Shown one piece after another: positions 1-12,400 of a stretch of 64,000 bases of DNA (positions are counted from its first letter, which is position 1; the number at the start of each line of letters is the position of its first letter). Below the pieces are notes generated by a model that worked only from the letters and a program-made list of their open reading frames with translations, ran no database searches and was not told where the DNA came from. Origin of the DNA: Amaranthus tricolor (taxonomy: Eukaryota; Streptophyta; Magnoliopsida; Caryophyllales; Amaranthaceae); assembly GCF_026212465.1 (NCBI RefSeq), contig NC_080051.1, forward strand, positions 2,195,001 to 2,259,000. The letters are read 5' to 3'. The position numbers and the translations under genes are program-made.

Positions 1-164
1 AATAAGGATCAATGATCAATGACGAATGAACGATGAAGAAAGAACAAGGATCAATGATCAATGATGAATGAACGATGAAGAATGAACAAGGATTAATGGT
101 CAATGACGAATGAACGATGAAGAATGAACAAGGATCAATGATCAATGACGAATGAACGATGAAG

Positions 165-192
165 AATGAGCAAGGATCAATGATCAATGAAG
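165..192 (+). repeat. 28-bp short monomer (14 bp missing): frame and phase breaker
   Basis: This unit has only four heptamers: h1 to h4 are followed directly by the h1 of the next unit, with h5 and h6 (AATGAACGATGAAG) absent. Such 28-mers are scattered in large numbers through the array, often in pairs around block boundaries. Since 14 is not a multiple of 3, each one changes the reading frame and ends any open minus-strand frame. This accounts for the segmented pattern of minus-strand ORFs. The lost piece is exactly one 14-bp third of the unit, which fits slippage or unequal exchange between sub-repeats. Confidence 0.95.
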
Positions 193-1144
193 AATGAACA
201 AGGATCAATGATCAATGAAGAATGAACGATGAAGAATGAACAAGGATCAATGAGCAATGAAGAATGAACAAGGATCAATGGTCAATGACGAATGAACGAT
301 GAAGAATGAACAAGGATCAATGATCAATGAAGAATGAACGATGAAGAATGAACAAGGATCAATGGTCAATGACGAATGAACGATGAAGAATGAACAAGGA
401 TCAATGATCAATGAAGAATGAACGATGAAGAATGAACAAGGATCAATCATCAATGAAGAATGAACGATGAAGAATGAACAAGGATCAATGATCAATGACG
501 AATGAACGATGAAGAATGAACTAGGATCAATGATCAATGAAGAATGAACAAGGATCAATGATTAATAAAGAATGAACGATGGAGAATGAACAAGGAATAA
601 TGATCAATGACGAATGAACGATGAAGAATGAACAAAGATCAATGATCAATGAAGAATGAACGATGAAGAATGAACAAATATCAATGATCAATGAAGAATG
701 AACGATGAAGAATGAACAAGGATTAATGGTCAATGACGAATGAACGATGAAGAATGAACAAGGATCAATGATCAATGAAGAATGAACGATGAAGAATGAA
801 CAAGGATCAATGATTAATGAAAAATGAACGATGAAGAATGAACAAGGATTAATGGTCAATGACGAATGAACGATGAAGAATGAACAAGGATCAATGATCA
901 ATGAAGATTGAACGATTAAGAATGAACAAGGATCAATGATCAATGAAGAATGAACAAGGATAAATGATCAATGAAGAATGAACGATGAAGAATGAACAAG
1001 GATCAATGATCAATGAAGAATGAACAAGGATCAATGGTCAATGAAGAATGAACGATGAAGAATGAATAAGGATCAATGATCAATGACGAATGAACGATGA
1101 AGAAAGAACAAGGATCAATGATCAATGAAGAATGAACGATGAAG

Positions 1145-1186
1145 AATGAACAAGGATTAATGGTCAATGACGAATGAACGATGAAG
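1145..1186 (+). repeat. Monomer variant B (GGATTAATGGTC ... GACG)
   Basis: Differs from the canonical unit at four linked positions: the second heptamer ends ATT, the third is AATGGTC, and the fourth is AATGACG. Both GATC sites are lost and a second CpG is gained. The four changes travel together in a large number of units throughout the window, often alternating with type A. In the open minus frame it reads SSLTINPCS. Such linked sets of changes make the variant types usable as markers for following block duplications. Confidence 0.93.
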
Positions 1187-1228
1187 AATGAACAAGAATC
1201 AATGATCAATGAAGAATGAACGATGAAG

Positions 1229-1270
1229 AATGAACAAGGATCAATGATTAATGAAAAATGAACGATGAAG
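1229..1270 (+). repeat. Monomer variant D (GATTAATGAAAAATGAAC)
   Basis: The third heptamer ends ATT and the fourth is AATGAAA in place of AATGAAG. The first GATC is kept and the second is lost. In the open minus frame it reads HFSLIIDPC. In most places it precedes a variant B unit, so the pair D-B behaves as one 84-bp module. Examples recur across the window, for instance at 9,0xx, 24,2xx, 43,8xx-44,2xx and 63,8xx. Confidence 0.9.
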
Positions 1271-1760
1271 AATGAACAAGGATTAATGGTCAATGATGAA
1301 TGAACGATGAAGAATGAACAAGGATCAATGATCAATGACGAATGAACGATGAAGAATGAACAAGGATCAATGATCAATGAAGAATGAACGATGAAGAATG
1401 AACAAGGATTAATGGTCAATGACGAATGAACGATGAAGAATGAACAAGGATCAATGGTCAATGACGAATGAACGATGAAGAATGAATAAGGATCAATGAT
1501 CAAAGAAGAATCAACGATGAAGAATGAACGATGAAGAATGAAGAAGGATTAATGGTCAATGACGAATGAACGATGAAGAATGAACAAGGATCAATGATCA
1601 ATGAAGAATGAACGATTAAGAATGAACAAGGATCAATGATCAATGAAGAATGAACAAGGATCAATGATCAATGAAGAATGAACGATGAAGAATGAACAAG
1701 GATCAATGATCAATGAAGAATGAACAAGGATCAATGGTCAATGACGAATGAACGATGAAG

Positions 1761-1802
1761 AATGAACAAGGATCAATGATCAATGAAGAATGAACGATGA
1801 AG
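1761..1802 (+). repeat. Canonical 42-bp monomer (type A), built of six heptamers
   Basis: This is a clean example of the commonest unit. Cut into sevens it reads AATGAAC, AAGGATC, AATGATC, AATGAAG, AATGAAC, GATGAAG. Each differs from the consensus AATGAAS at no more than a few positions, so the 42-mer is itself a sixfold repeat of a 7-mer, or equally a threefold repeat of a 14-mer. It holds two GATC sites with starts 7 bp apart, one TGATCA palindrome and one CpG. Minus-strand translation in the only open frame gives a 14-residue repeat containing IVHSSLIIDPC. Confidence 0.97.
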
Positions 1803-1914
1803 AATGAACAAGGATCAATGATCAATGAAGAATGAACAAGGATCAATGGTCAATGACGAATGAACGATGAAGAATGAACAAGGATCAATGATCAATGAAG
1901 AATGAACGATGAAG

Positions 1915-1956
1915 AATGAACAAGGATCAATGGTCAATGACGAATGAACGATGAAG
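1915..1956 (+). repeat. Monomer variant C (GGATCAATGGTC ... GACG)
   Basis: Intermediate between the canonical unit and variant B. It keeps GGATC in the second heptamer but has AATGGTC and AATGACG in the third and fourth, so one GATC is retained and one lost. Minus-frame reading is SSLTIDPCS. It frequently sits next to the 56-bp form that marks block boundaries. This example is followed at 1,957 by a unit starting AATTAAC, a rarer change shared with the unit at 31,707. Confidence 0.92.
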
Positions 1957-4900
1957 AATTAACAAGGATCAATGATCAATGAAGAATGAACAATGAAGAA
2001 TGAACAAGGATCAATGATCATTGAAGAATGAACGATGAAGAATGAACAAGGATCAATGGTCAATGACGAATAAACGATGAAGAATGAACAAGGATAAATG
2101 ATCAATGAAGAATGAACGATGAAGAATGAACAAGGATCAATCATCAATGAAGAATGAACGATGAAGAATGAACAAGGATCAATGATCAATGACGAATGAA
2201 CGATGAAGAATGAACAAGGATCAATGATCAATGAAGAATGAACAAGGATCAATGATTAATAAAGAATGAACGATGGAGAATGAACAAGGATTAATGATCA
2301 ATGACGAATGAACGATGAAGAATGAACAAAGATCAATGATCAATGAAGAATGAACGATTAAGAATGAACAAGGATCAATGATCAATGAAGAATGAACAAG
2401 GATCAATGATCAATGAAGAATGAACGATGAAGAATGAACAAGGATCAATGATCAATGAAGAATGAACAAGGATCAATGGTCAATGACGAATGAACGATGA
2501 AGAATGAACAAGGATCAATGGTCAATGACGAATGAACGATGAAGAATGAAAAAGGATCAATGATCAATGAAGAATGAACGATGAAGAATGAACAAGGATC
2601 AATGGACAATGACGAATGAACGATGAAGAATGAACAAGGATCAATGATCAATGAAGAATGAACGATGAAGAATGAACAAGGATCAATTATCAATGAAGAA
2701 TGAACGATGAAGAATGAACAAGGATCAATGATCAATGAAGAATGAACGATGAAGAATGAACAAGGATCAATGGTCAATGACGAATAAACGATGAAGAATG
2801 AACAAGGATCAATGATCAATGAAGAATGAACGATGAAGAATGAACGAGGATCAATCATCAATGAAGAATTAACGATGAATAATGAACAAGGATCAATGAT
2901 CAATGACGAATGAACGATGAAGAATGAACAAGGATCAATGATCAATGAAGAATGAACAAGGATCAATGATTAATAAAGAATGAACGATGGAGAATGAACA
3001 AGGATTAATGATCAATGACGAATGAACGATGAAGAATGAACAAAGATCAATGATCAATGAAGAATGAACGATGAAGAATGAACAAGGATCAATGATCAAT
3101 GAAGAATGAACGATGAAGAATGAACAAGGATCAATGATTAATGAAAAATGAACGATGAAGAATGAACAAGGATTAATGGTCAATGACGAATGAACGATGA
3201 AGAATGAACAAGGATCAATGATCAATGAAGAATGAACGATGAAGAATGAACAAGGATGAATGATTAATGAAAAATGAACGATGAAGAATGAACAAGGATT
3301 AATGGTCAATGATGAATGAACGATGAAGAATGAACAAGGATCAATGATCAATTACGAATGAACGATGAAAAATGAACAAGGATCAATGATCAATGAAGAA
3401 TGAACGATGAAGTATGAACAAGGATTAATGGTCAATGACGAATGAACGATGAAGAATGAACAAGGATCAATGGTCAATGACGAATGAACGATGAAGAATG
3501 AACAAGCATCAATGATCAAAGAAGAATCAACGATGAAGAATGAACGATGAAGAATGAAGAAGGATTAATGGTCAATGACGAATAAACGATGAAGAATGAA
3601 CAAGGATCAATGATCAATGAAGAATGAACGATTAAGAATGAACAAGAATCAATGATCAATGAAGAATGAACAAGGATCAATGATCAATGAAGAATGAACG
3701 ATGAAGAATGAACAAGGATCAATGGTCAATGACGAATGAACGATGAAGAATGAACAAGGATCAATGATCAATGAAGAATGAACGATGAAGAATGAACAAG
3801 GATCAATGGTCAATGACGAATGAACGATGAAGAGTGAACAAGGATCAATGATCAATGAAGAATGAACGATGAAGAATGAACAAGGATCAATGATCAATGA
3901 AGAAAGAACGATGAAGAATGAACAAGGATCAATGATCAATGAAGAATGAACGATGAAGAATGAACAAGGATTAATGGTCAATGACGAATAAACGATGAAG
4001 AATGAACAAGGATCAATGATCAATGAAGAATGAACGATGAAGAATGAACAAGGATCAATGGTCAATGACGAATGAACGATGAAGAATGAACAAGGATCAA
4101 TGATCAATGAAGAATAAACGATGAAGAATGAACAAGGATCAATGATCAATGAAGAATGAACGATGAAGAATGAACAAGGATCAATGATCAATGAAGAATA
4201 AACGATGAAGAATGAACAAGGATCAATGGTCAATGACGAATAAACGATGAAGAATGAACAAGGATCAATGATCAATGAAGAATGAACGATGAAGAATGAA
4301 CAAGGATCAATCATCAATGAAGAATGAACGATGAAGAATGAATAAGGATCAATGATCAAAGACGAATGAACGATGAAGAATGAACTAGGATCAATGATCA
4401 ATGAAGAATGAACAAGGATCAATGATTAATAAAGAATGAACGATGGAGAATGAACAAGGAATAATGATCAATGACGAATGAACGATGAAGAATGAAAAAA
4501 GATCAATGATCAATGAAGAATGAACGATGAAGAATGAACAAATATCAATGATCAATGAAGAATGAACGATGAAGAATGAACAAGGATTAATGGTCAATGA
4601 CGAATGAACGATGAAGAATGAACAAGGATCAATGATCAATGAAGAATGAACGATGAAAATTGAACAAGGATCAATGATTAATGAAAAATGAACGATGAAG
4701 AACGAACAAGGATTAATGGTCAATGACGAATGAACGATGAAGAATGAACAAGGATCAATGATCAATGAAGATTGAACGATTAAGAATGAACAAGGATCAA
4801 TGATCAATGAAGAATGAACAAGGGTAAATGATCAATGAAGAATGAACGATGAAGAATGAACAAGGATCAATGATCAATGAAGAATGAACAAGGATCAATG

Positions 4901-5638
4901 GTCAATGAAGAATGAACGATGAAGAATGAATAAGGATCAATGATCAATGACGAATGAACGATGAAGAAAGAACAAGGATCAATGATCAATGAAGAATGAA
5001 CGATGAAGAATGAACAAGGATTAATGGTCAATGACGAATGAATGATGAAGAATGAACAAGGATCAATGATCAATGACGAATGAACGATGAAGAATGAGCA
5101 AGGATCAATGATCAATGAAGAATGAACGATGAAGAATGAACAAGGATTAATGGTCAATGACGAATGAACGATGAAGAATGAACAAGCATCAATGATCAAT
5201 GAAGAATGAACGATGAAGAATGAACAAGGATCAATGATCAATGAAGAATGAACGATGAAGATTGAACAAGGATTAATGGTCAATGACGAATAAACGATGA
5301 AGAATGAACAAGGATCAATGATCAGTGAAGAATGAACGATGAAGAATGAACAAGGATCAATGATTAATGAAAAATGAACGATGAAGAATGAACAAGGATT
5401 AATGGTCAATGACGAATGAACGATGAAGAATGAACAAGGATCAATGATCAATGAAGAATGAACGATGAAGAATGAACAAGGATCAATGGTCAATGACGAA
5501 TGAACGATGAAGAATGAACAAGGATCAATGATCAATGAAGAATGAACGATGAAGAATGAACAAAGATCAATGATCAATGAAGAATGAACGATGAAGAATG
5601 AACAAGGATCAATGATCAATGAAGAATGAACGATGAAG

Positions 5639-5680
5639 AATGAACAAGCATCAATGATCAATGAAGATAGAACGATGAAG
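5639..5680 (+). repeat. Monomer variant E (AAGCATC ... AAGATAGAAC)
   Basis: Carries two linked changes: AAGCATC in the second heptamer, and AAGATAGAAC spanning heptamers four and five, where an AT is transposed to TA. The next unit often begins AATGAACTAGG, so the trio acts as one marker. Minus reading is VLSSLIIDAC. The earliest example I see is at 5.6 kb; it then recurs to the right edge (for example 12,0xx, 38,9xx, 49,1xx, 63,4xx). It is a good probe for tracking block copies. Confidence 0.9.
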
Positions 5681-6268
5681 AATGAACTAGGATCAATGAT
5701 CAATGAAGAATGAACGATGAAGAATGAACAAGGATCAATGATTAATGACGAATGAACGATGAAGAATGAGCAAGGATCAATGATCAATGAAGAATGAACG
5801 ATGAAGAATGAACAAGGATTAATGGTCAATGACGAATGAACGATGAAGAATGAACAAGCATCAATGATCAATGAAGAATGAACGATGAAGAATGAACAAG
5901 GATCAATGATCAATGAAGAATGAACGATGAAGAATGAACAAGGATTAATGGTCAATGACGAATAAACGATGAAGAATGAACAAGGATCAATGATCAGTGA
6001 AGAATGAACGATGAAGAATGAACAAGGATCAATGATTAATGAAAAATGAACGATGAAGAATGAACAAGGATTAATGGTCAATGACGAATGAACGATGAAG
6101 AATGAACAAGGATCAATGATCAATGAAGAATGAACGATGTAGAATGAACAAGGATCAACGATCAATGAAGAATGAACGATGAAGAATGAACAAGGATCAA
6201 TGGTCAATGACGAATGAACGATGAAGAATGAACAAGGATCAATGATCAATGAAGAATGAACGATGAAG

Positions 6269-6310
6269 AATGAACAAAGATCAATGATCAATGAAGAATG
6301 AACGATGAAG
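6269..6310 (+). repeat. Monomer variant L (ACAAAGATC)
   Basis: A single G to A change in the second heptamer (AAAGATC for AAGGATC) while both GATC sites are kept. Minus reading is IIDLC. In the right third of the window this variant often follows a 28-bp unit and is the site where a 7-bp duplication has arisen at least three times or been copied (60.7, 62.5 and 64.0 kb). Confidence 0.88.
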
Positions 6311-9264
6311 AATGAACAAGGATCAATGATCAATGAAGAATGAACGATGAAGAATGAACAAGCATCAATGATCAATGAAGATAGAACGATGAAGAATGAA
6401 CTAGGATCAATGATCAATGAAGAATGAACGATGAAGAATGAACAAGGATCAATGGTCAATGACGAATGAACGATGAAGAATGAACAAGGATAAATGATCA
6501 ATGAAGAATGAACGATGAAGAATGAACAAGGATCAATGATCAATGAAGAATGAACAAGGATCAATGGTCAATGACGAATGAACGATGAAGAATGAACAAG
6601 GATCAATGATCAATGAAGAATGAACGATGAAGAATGAACAAGGATCAATGGTCAATGACGAATGAACGATGAAGAATGAACAAGGATCAATGATCAATGA
6701 AGAATGAACGATGAAGAATGAACAAAGATCAATGATCAATGAAGAATGAACGATGAAGAATGAACAAGGATCAATGATCAATGAAGAATGAACGATGAAG
6801 AATGAACAAGCGTCAATGATCAATGAAGATAGAACGATGAAGAATGAACTAGGATCAATGATCAATGAAGAATGAACGATGAAGAATGAACAAGGATCAA
6901 TGGTCAATGACGAATGAACGATGAAGAATGAACAAGGATAAATGATCAATGAAGAATGAACGATGAAGAATGAACAAGGATCAATGATCAATGAAGAATG
7001 AACAAGGATCAATGGTCAATGAAGAATGAACGATGAAGAATGAACAAGGATCAATGATCAATGAAGAATGAACGATGAAGAATGAACGATGAAGAATCAA
7101 CAAGGATCAATGATCAATAAAGAATAAACGATGAAGAATGAACAAGGATCAATGATCAATGACGAATGAACGATGAAGAATGAACAAAGATCAATGATCA
7201 ATGAAGAATGAACGATGAAGAATGAACAAGGATCAATGATCAATGAAGAATGAACGATGAAGAATGAACAAGCATCAATGATCAATGAAGATAGAACGAT
7301 GAAGAATGAACATGGATCAATGATCAATGACGAATGAACGATGAAGAAAGAACAAGGATCAATGATCAATGAAGAATGAACGATGAAGAATGAACAAGGA
7401 TTAATGGTCAATGACGAATGAACGATGAAGAATGAACAAGGATCAATGATCAATGACGAATGAACGATGAAGAATGAACAAGGATCAATGATCAATGAAG
7501 AATGAACGATGAAGAATGAACAAGGATTAATGGTCAATGACGAATGAACGATGAAGAATGAACAAGCATCAATGATCAATGAAGAATGAACGATGAAGAA
7601 TGAACAAGGATCAATGATCAATGAAGAATGAACGATGAAGAATGAACAAGGATTAATGGTCAATGACGAATGAACGATGAAGAATGAACAAGGATCAATG
7701 ATCAATGAAGAATGAACGATGAAGAATGAACAAGGATCAATGATTAATGAAAAATGAACGATGAAGAATGAACAAGGATTAATGGTCAATGACGAATGAA
7801 TGATGAAGAATGAACAAGGATCAATGATCAATGAAGAATGAACGATGAAGAATGAACAAGGATCAATGATCAATGAAGAATGAACGATGAAGAATGAACA
7901 AGGATTAATGGTCAATGACGAATGAACGATGAAGAATGAACAAGGATCAATGGTCAATGACGAATGAACGATGAAGAATGAACAAGGATCAATGATCAAA
8001 GAAGAATGAACGATGAAGAATGAACGATGAAGAATGAACAAGGATTAATGGTCAATGACGAATGAACGATGAAGAATGAACAAGGATCAATGATCAATGA
8101 AGAATGAACGATTAAGAATGAACAAGGATCAATGATCAATGAAGAATAAACAAGGATCAATGATCAATGAAGAATGAACGATGAAGAATGAACAAGGATC
8201 AATGATCAATGAAGAATGAACAAGGATCAATGGTCAATGACGAATGAACGATGAAGAATGAACAAGGATCAATGTTCAATGAAGAATAAACGATGAAGAA
8301 TGAACAAGGATCAATGGTCAATGACGAATGAATGATGAAGAATGAACAAGGATCAATGATCAATGAAGAATGAACGATTAAGAATGAACAAGGATCAATG
8401 ATCAATGAAGAATGAACGATGAAGAATGAAAAAGGATCAATGATCAATGAAGAATGAACAAGGATCAATGATCAATAAAGAATGAACGATGAAGAATGAA
8501 CAAGGATCAATGATCAATGACGAATGAACGATGAAGAATGAACAAAGATCAATGATCAATGAAGAATGAACGATGAAGAATGAACAAGGATCAATGATCA
8601 ATGAAGAATGAACAAGGATCAATGGTCAATGACGAATGAACGATGAAGAATGAACAAGGATCAATGATCAATGAAGAATGAACGATGAAGAATGAACAAG
8701 GATCAATGGTCAATGACGAATGAACGATGAAGAATGAACAAGGATCAATGATAAATGAAGAATGAACGATGAAGAATGAACAAAGATCAATGATCAATGA
8801 AGAATGAACGATGAAGATTGAACAAGGATCAATGATCAATGAAGAATGAACGATGAAGAATGAACAAGCATCAATGATCAATGAAGATAGAACGATGAAG
8901 AATGAACTAGGATCAATGATCAATGAAGAATGAACGATGAAGAATGAACAAGGTTCAATGGTCAATGACGAATGAACGATGAAGAATGAACAAGGATCAA
9001 TGATCAATGAAGAATGAACGACGAAGAATGAACAAGGATCAATGATTAATGAAAAATGAACGATGAAGAATGAACAAGGATTAATGGTCAATGACGAATG
9101 AACGATGAAGAATGAACAAGGATCAATGATCAATGACGAATGAACGTTGAAGAATGAACAAGGATCAATGATCAATGAAGAATGAACAAGGATTAATGGT
9201 CAATGACGAATGAACGATGAAGATTGAACAAGGATCAATGGTCAATGACGAATGAACGATGAAG

Positions 9265-9320
9265 AATGAACAAGGATCAATGATCAAAGAAGAATGAACG
9301 ATGAAGAATGAACGATGAAG
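9265..9320 (+). repeat. 56-bp long monomer with AAAGAAG mark, recurrent block-boundary anchor
   Basis: The unit has the h5-h6 pair twice (AATGAACGATGAAG duplicated), giving eight heptamers, and its fourth heptamer is AAAGAAG, a T to A change. The same combination recurs dozens of times, for example near 1,500, 3,515, 7,998, 13,650, 14,940, 15,895, 17,212, 26,550, 28,660, 29,530, 30,917, 33,283, 34,767, 38,385, 41,725, 45,905, 55,295, 58,857, 61,223 and 62,895. It is normally followed by a variant B unit, a unit ending GATTAAG, then one or two 28-mers. This ordered module of about 170 bp (here about 9,281-9,450) punctuates the higher-order blocks. Confidence 0.9.
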
Positions 9321-9480
9321 AATGAACAAGGATTAATGGTCAATGACGAATGAACGATGAAGAATGAACAAGGATCAATGATCAATGAAGATTGAACGAT
9401 TAAGAATGAACAAGGATCAATGATCAATGAAGAATGAACAAGGATAAATGATCAATGAAGAATGAACAAGGATCAATGGT

Positions 9481-12400
9481 CAATGAAGAATGAACGATGA
9501 AGAATGAACAAGGATCAATGGTCAATGACGAATGAACGATGAAGAGTGAACAAGGATCAATGATCAATGAAGAATGAACGATGAAGAATGAACAAGGATC
9601 AATGATCAATGAAGAAAGAACGATGAAGAATGAACAAGGATCAATGATCAATGAAGAATGAACGATGAAGAATGAACAAGGATTAATGGTCAATGACGAA
9701 TAAACGATGAAGAATGAACAAGGATCAATGATCAATGAAGAATGAACGATGAAGAATGAACAAGGATCAATGGTCAATGACGAATGAACGATGAAGAATG
9801 AACAAGGATCAATGATCAATGAAGAATAAACGATGAAGAATGAACAAGGATCAATGATCAATGAAGAATGAACGATGAAGAATGAACAAGGATCAATGAT
9901 CAATGAAGAATGAACGATGAAGAATGAACAAGGATCAATGGTCAATGACGAATAAACGATGAAGAATGAACAAGGATCAATGATCAATGAAGAATGAACG
10001 ATGAAGAATGAACAAGGATCAATCATCAATAAAGAATGAACGATGAAGAATGAATAAGGATCAATGATCAAAGACGAATGAACGATGAAGAATGAACTAG
10101 GATCAATGATCAATGAAGAATGAACAAGGATCAATGATTAATAAAGAATGAACGATGGAGAATGAACAAGGAATAATGATCAATGACGAATGAACGATGA
10201 AGAATGAAAAAAGATCAATGATCAATGAAGAATGAACGATGAAGAATGAACAAATATCAATGATCAATGAAGAATGAACGATGAAGAATGAACAAGGATT
10301 AATGGTCAATGACGAATGAACGATGAAGAATGAACAAGGATCAATGATCAATGAAGAATGAACGATGAAAATTGAACAAGGATCAATGATTAATGAAAAA
10401 TGAACGATGAAGAACGAACAAGGATTAATGGTCAATGACGAATGAACGATGAAGAATGAACAAGGATCAATGATCAATGAAGATTGAACGATTAAGAATG
10501 AACAAGGATCAATGATCAATGAAGAATGAACAAGGGTAAATGATCAATGAAGAATGAACGATGAAGAATGAACAAGGATCAATGATCAATGAAGAATGAA
10601 CAAGGATCAATGTTCAATGAAGAATGAACGATGAAGAATGAATAAGGATCAATGATCAATGACGAATGAACGATGAAGAAAGAACAAGGATCAATGATCA
10701 ATGAAGAATGAACGATGAAGAATGAACAAGGATTAATGGTCAATGACGAATGAATGATGAAGAATGAACAAGGATCAATGATCAATGACGAATGAACGAT
10801 GAAGAATGAGCAAGGATCAATGATCAATGAAGAATGAACGATGAAGAATGAACAAGGATTAATGGTCAATGACGAATGAACGATGAAGAATGAACAAGCA
10901 TCAATGATCAATGAAGAATGAACGATGAAGAATGAACAAGGATCAATGATCAATGAAGAATGAACGATGAAGATTGAACAAGGATTAATGGTGAATGACG
11001 AATAAACGATGAAGAAAGAACAAGGATCAATGATCAGTGAAGAATGAACGATGAAGAATGAACAAGGATCAATGATTAATGAAAAATGAACGATGAAGAA
11101 TGAACAAGGATTAATGGTCAATGACGAATGAACGATGAAGAATGAACAAGGATCAATGATCAATGAAGAATGAACGATGAAGAATGAACAAGGATCAATG
11201 GTCAATGACGAATGAACGATGAAGAATGAACAAGGATCAATGATCAATGAAGAATGAACGATGAAGAATGAACAAAGATCAATGATCAATGAAGAATGAA
11301 CGATGAAGAATGAACAAGGATCAATGATCAATGAAGAATGAACGATGAAGAATGAACAAGCATCAATGATCAATGAAGATAGAACGATGAAGAATGAACT
11401 AGGATCAATGATCAATGAAGAATGAACGATGAAGAATGAACAAGGATCAATGATTAATGACGAATGAACGATGAAGAATGAGCAAGGATCAATGATCAAT
11501 GAAGAATGAACGATGAAGAATGAACAAGGATTAATGGTCAATGACGAATGAACGATGAAGAATGAACAAGCATCAATGATCAATGAAGAATGAACGATGA
11601 AGAATGAACAAGGATCAATGATCAATGAAGAATGAACGATGAAGAATGAACAAGGATTAATGGTCAATGACGAATAAACGATGAAGAATGAACAAGGATC
11701 AATGATCAGTGAAGAATGAACGATGAAGAATGAACAAGGATCAATGATTAATGAAAAATGAACGATGAAGAATGAACAAGGATTAATGGTCAATGACGAA
11801 TGAACGATGAAGAATGAACAAGGATCAATGATCAATGAAGAATGAACGATGAAGAATGAACAAGGATCAACGATCAATGAAGAATGAACGATGAAGAATG
11901 AACAAGGATCAATGGTCAATGACGAATGAACGATGAAGAATGAACAAGGATCAATGATCAATGAAGAATGAACGATGAAGAATGAACAAAGATCAATGAT
12001 CAATGAAGAATGAACGATGAAGAATGAACAAGGATCAATGATCAATGAAGAATGAACGATGAAGAATGAACAAGCATCAATGATCAATGAAGATAGAACG
12101 ATGAAGAATGAACTAGGATCAATGATCAATGAAGAATGAACGATGAAGAATGAACAAGGATCAATGGTCAATGACGAATGAACGATGAAGAATGAACAAG
12201 GATAAATGATCAATGAAGAATGAACGATGAAGAATGAACAAGGATCAATGATCAATGAAGAATGAACAAGGATCAATGGTCAATGACGAATGAACGATGA
12301 AGAATGAACAAGGATCAATGATCAATGAAGAATGAACGATGAAGAATGAACAAGGATCAATGGTCAATGACGAATGAACGATGAAGAATGAACAAGGATC

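Larger units (their letters stand above)
1..3768. repeat. Left mosaic segment of the array
   Basis: No gene or unique DNA. The variant order from about 247 to 1,200 matches that from about 4,111 to 5,060 at a constant offset of 3,864 bp (92 x 42). The part around 1,003-1,350 also matches 15,143 onward at offset 14,140. The part 1,883-2,470 resembles 31,633-32,200, and 2,601 onward matches 25,631 onward at offset 23,030. Anchor modules lie near 1,500 and 3,515. The segment thus looks like joined pieces of blocks whose fuller copies lie elsewhere in the window. Confidence 0.75.
3769..9480. repeat. 5.7-kb higher-order block, copy 1
   Basis: The variant order matches copy 2 at a constant shift of 5,712 bp (136 x 42). 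The rare GAAGAGTGAAC change lies at 3,831 here and at 9,543 in copy 2, exactly 5,712 apart. From about 7,084 to 7,139 this copy holds 56 bp that copy 2 lacks, after which the shift is 5,656. The left limit is set by a G/A mismatch just before 3,769/9,481. Apart from that indel the copies differ by few point changes, so the duplication looks recent relative to the spread of monomer variants. Confidence 0.88.

Noticed and set aside
4867..12276. Long minus-strand ORFs (two of 565 codons, many of 60 to 425) encoding a 14-residue hydrophobic repeat
   Set aside because: They follow from a 42-bp period with one stop-free frame. They begin and end at 14-bp frame shifts, show no ribosome-binding or promoter context, and indels do not respect codons. 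No known protein family is recognisable.
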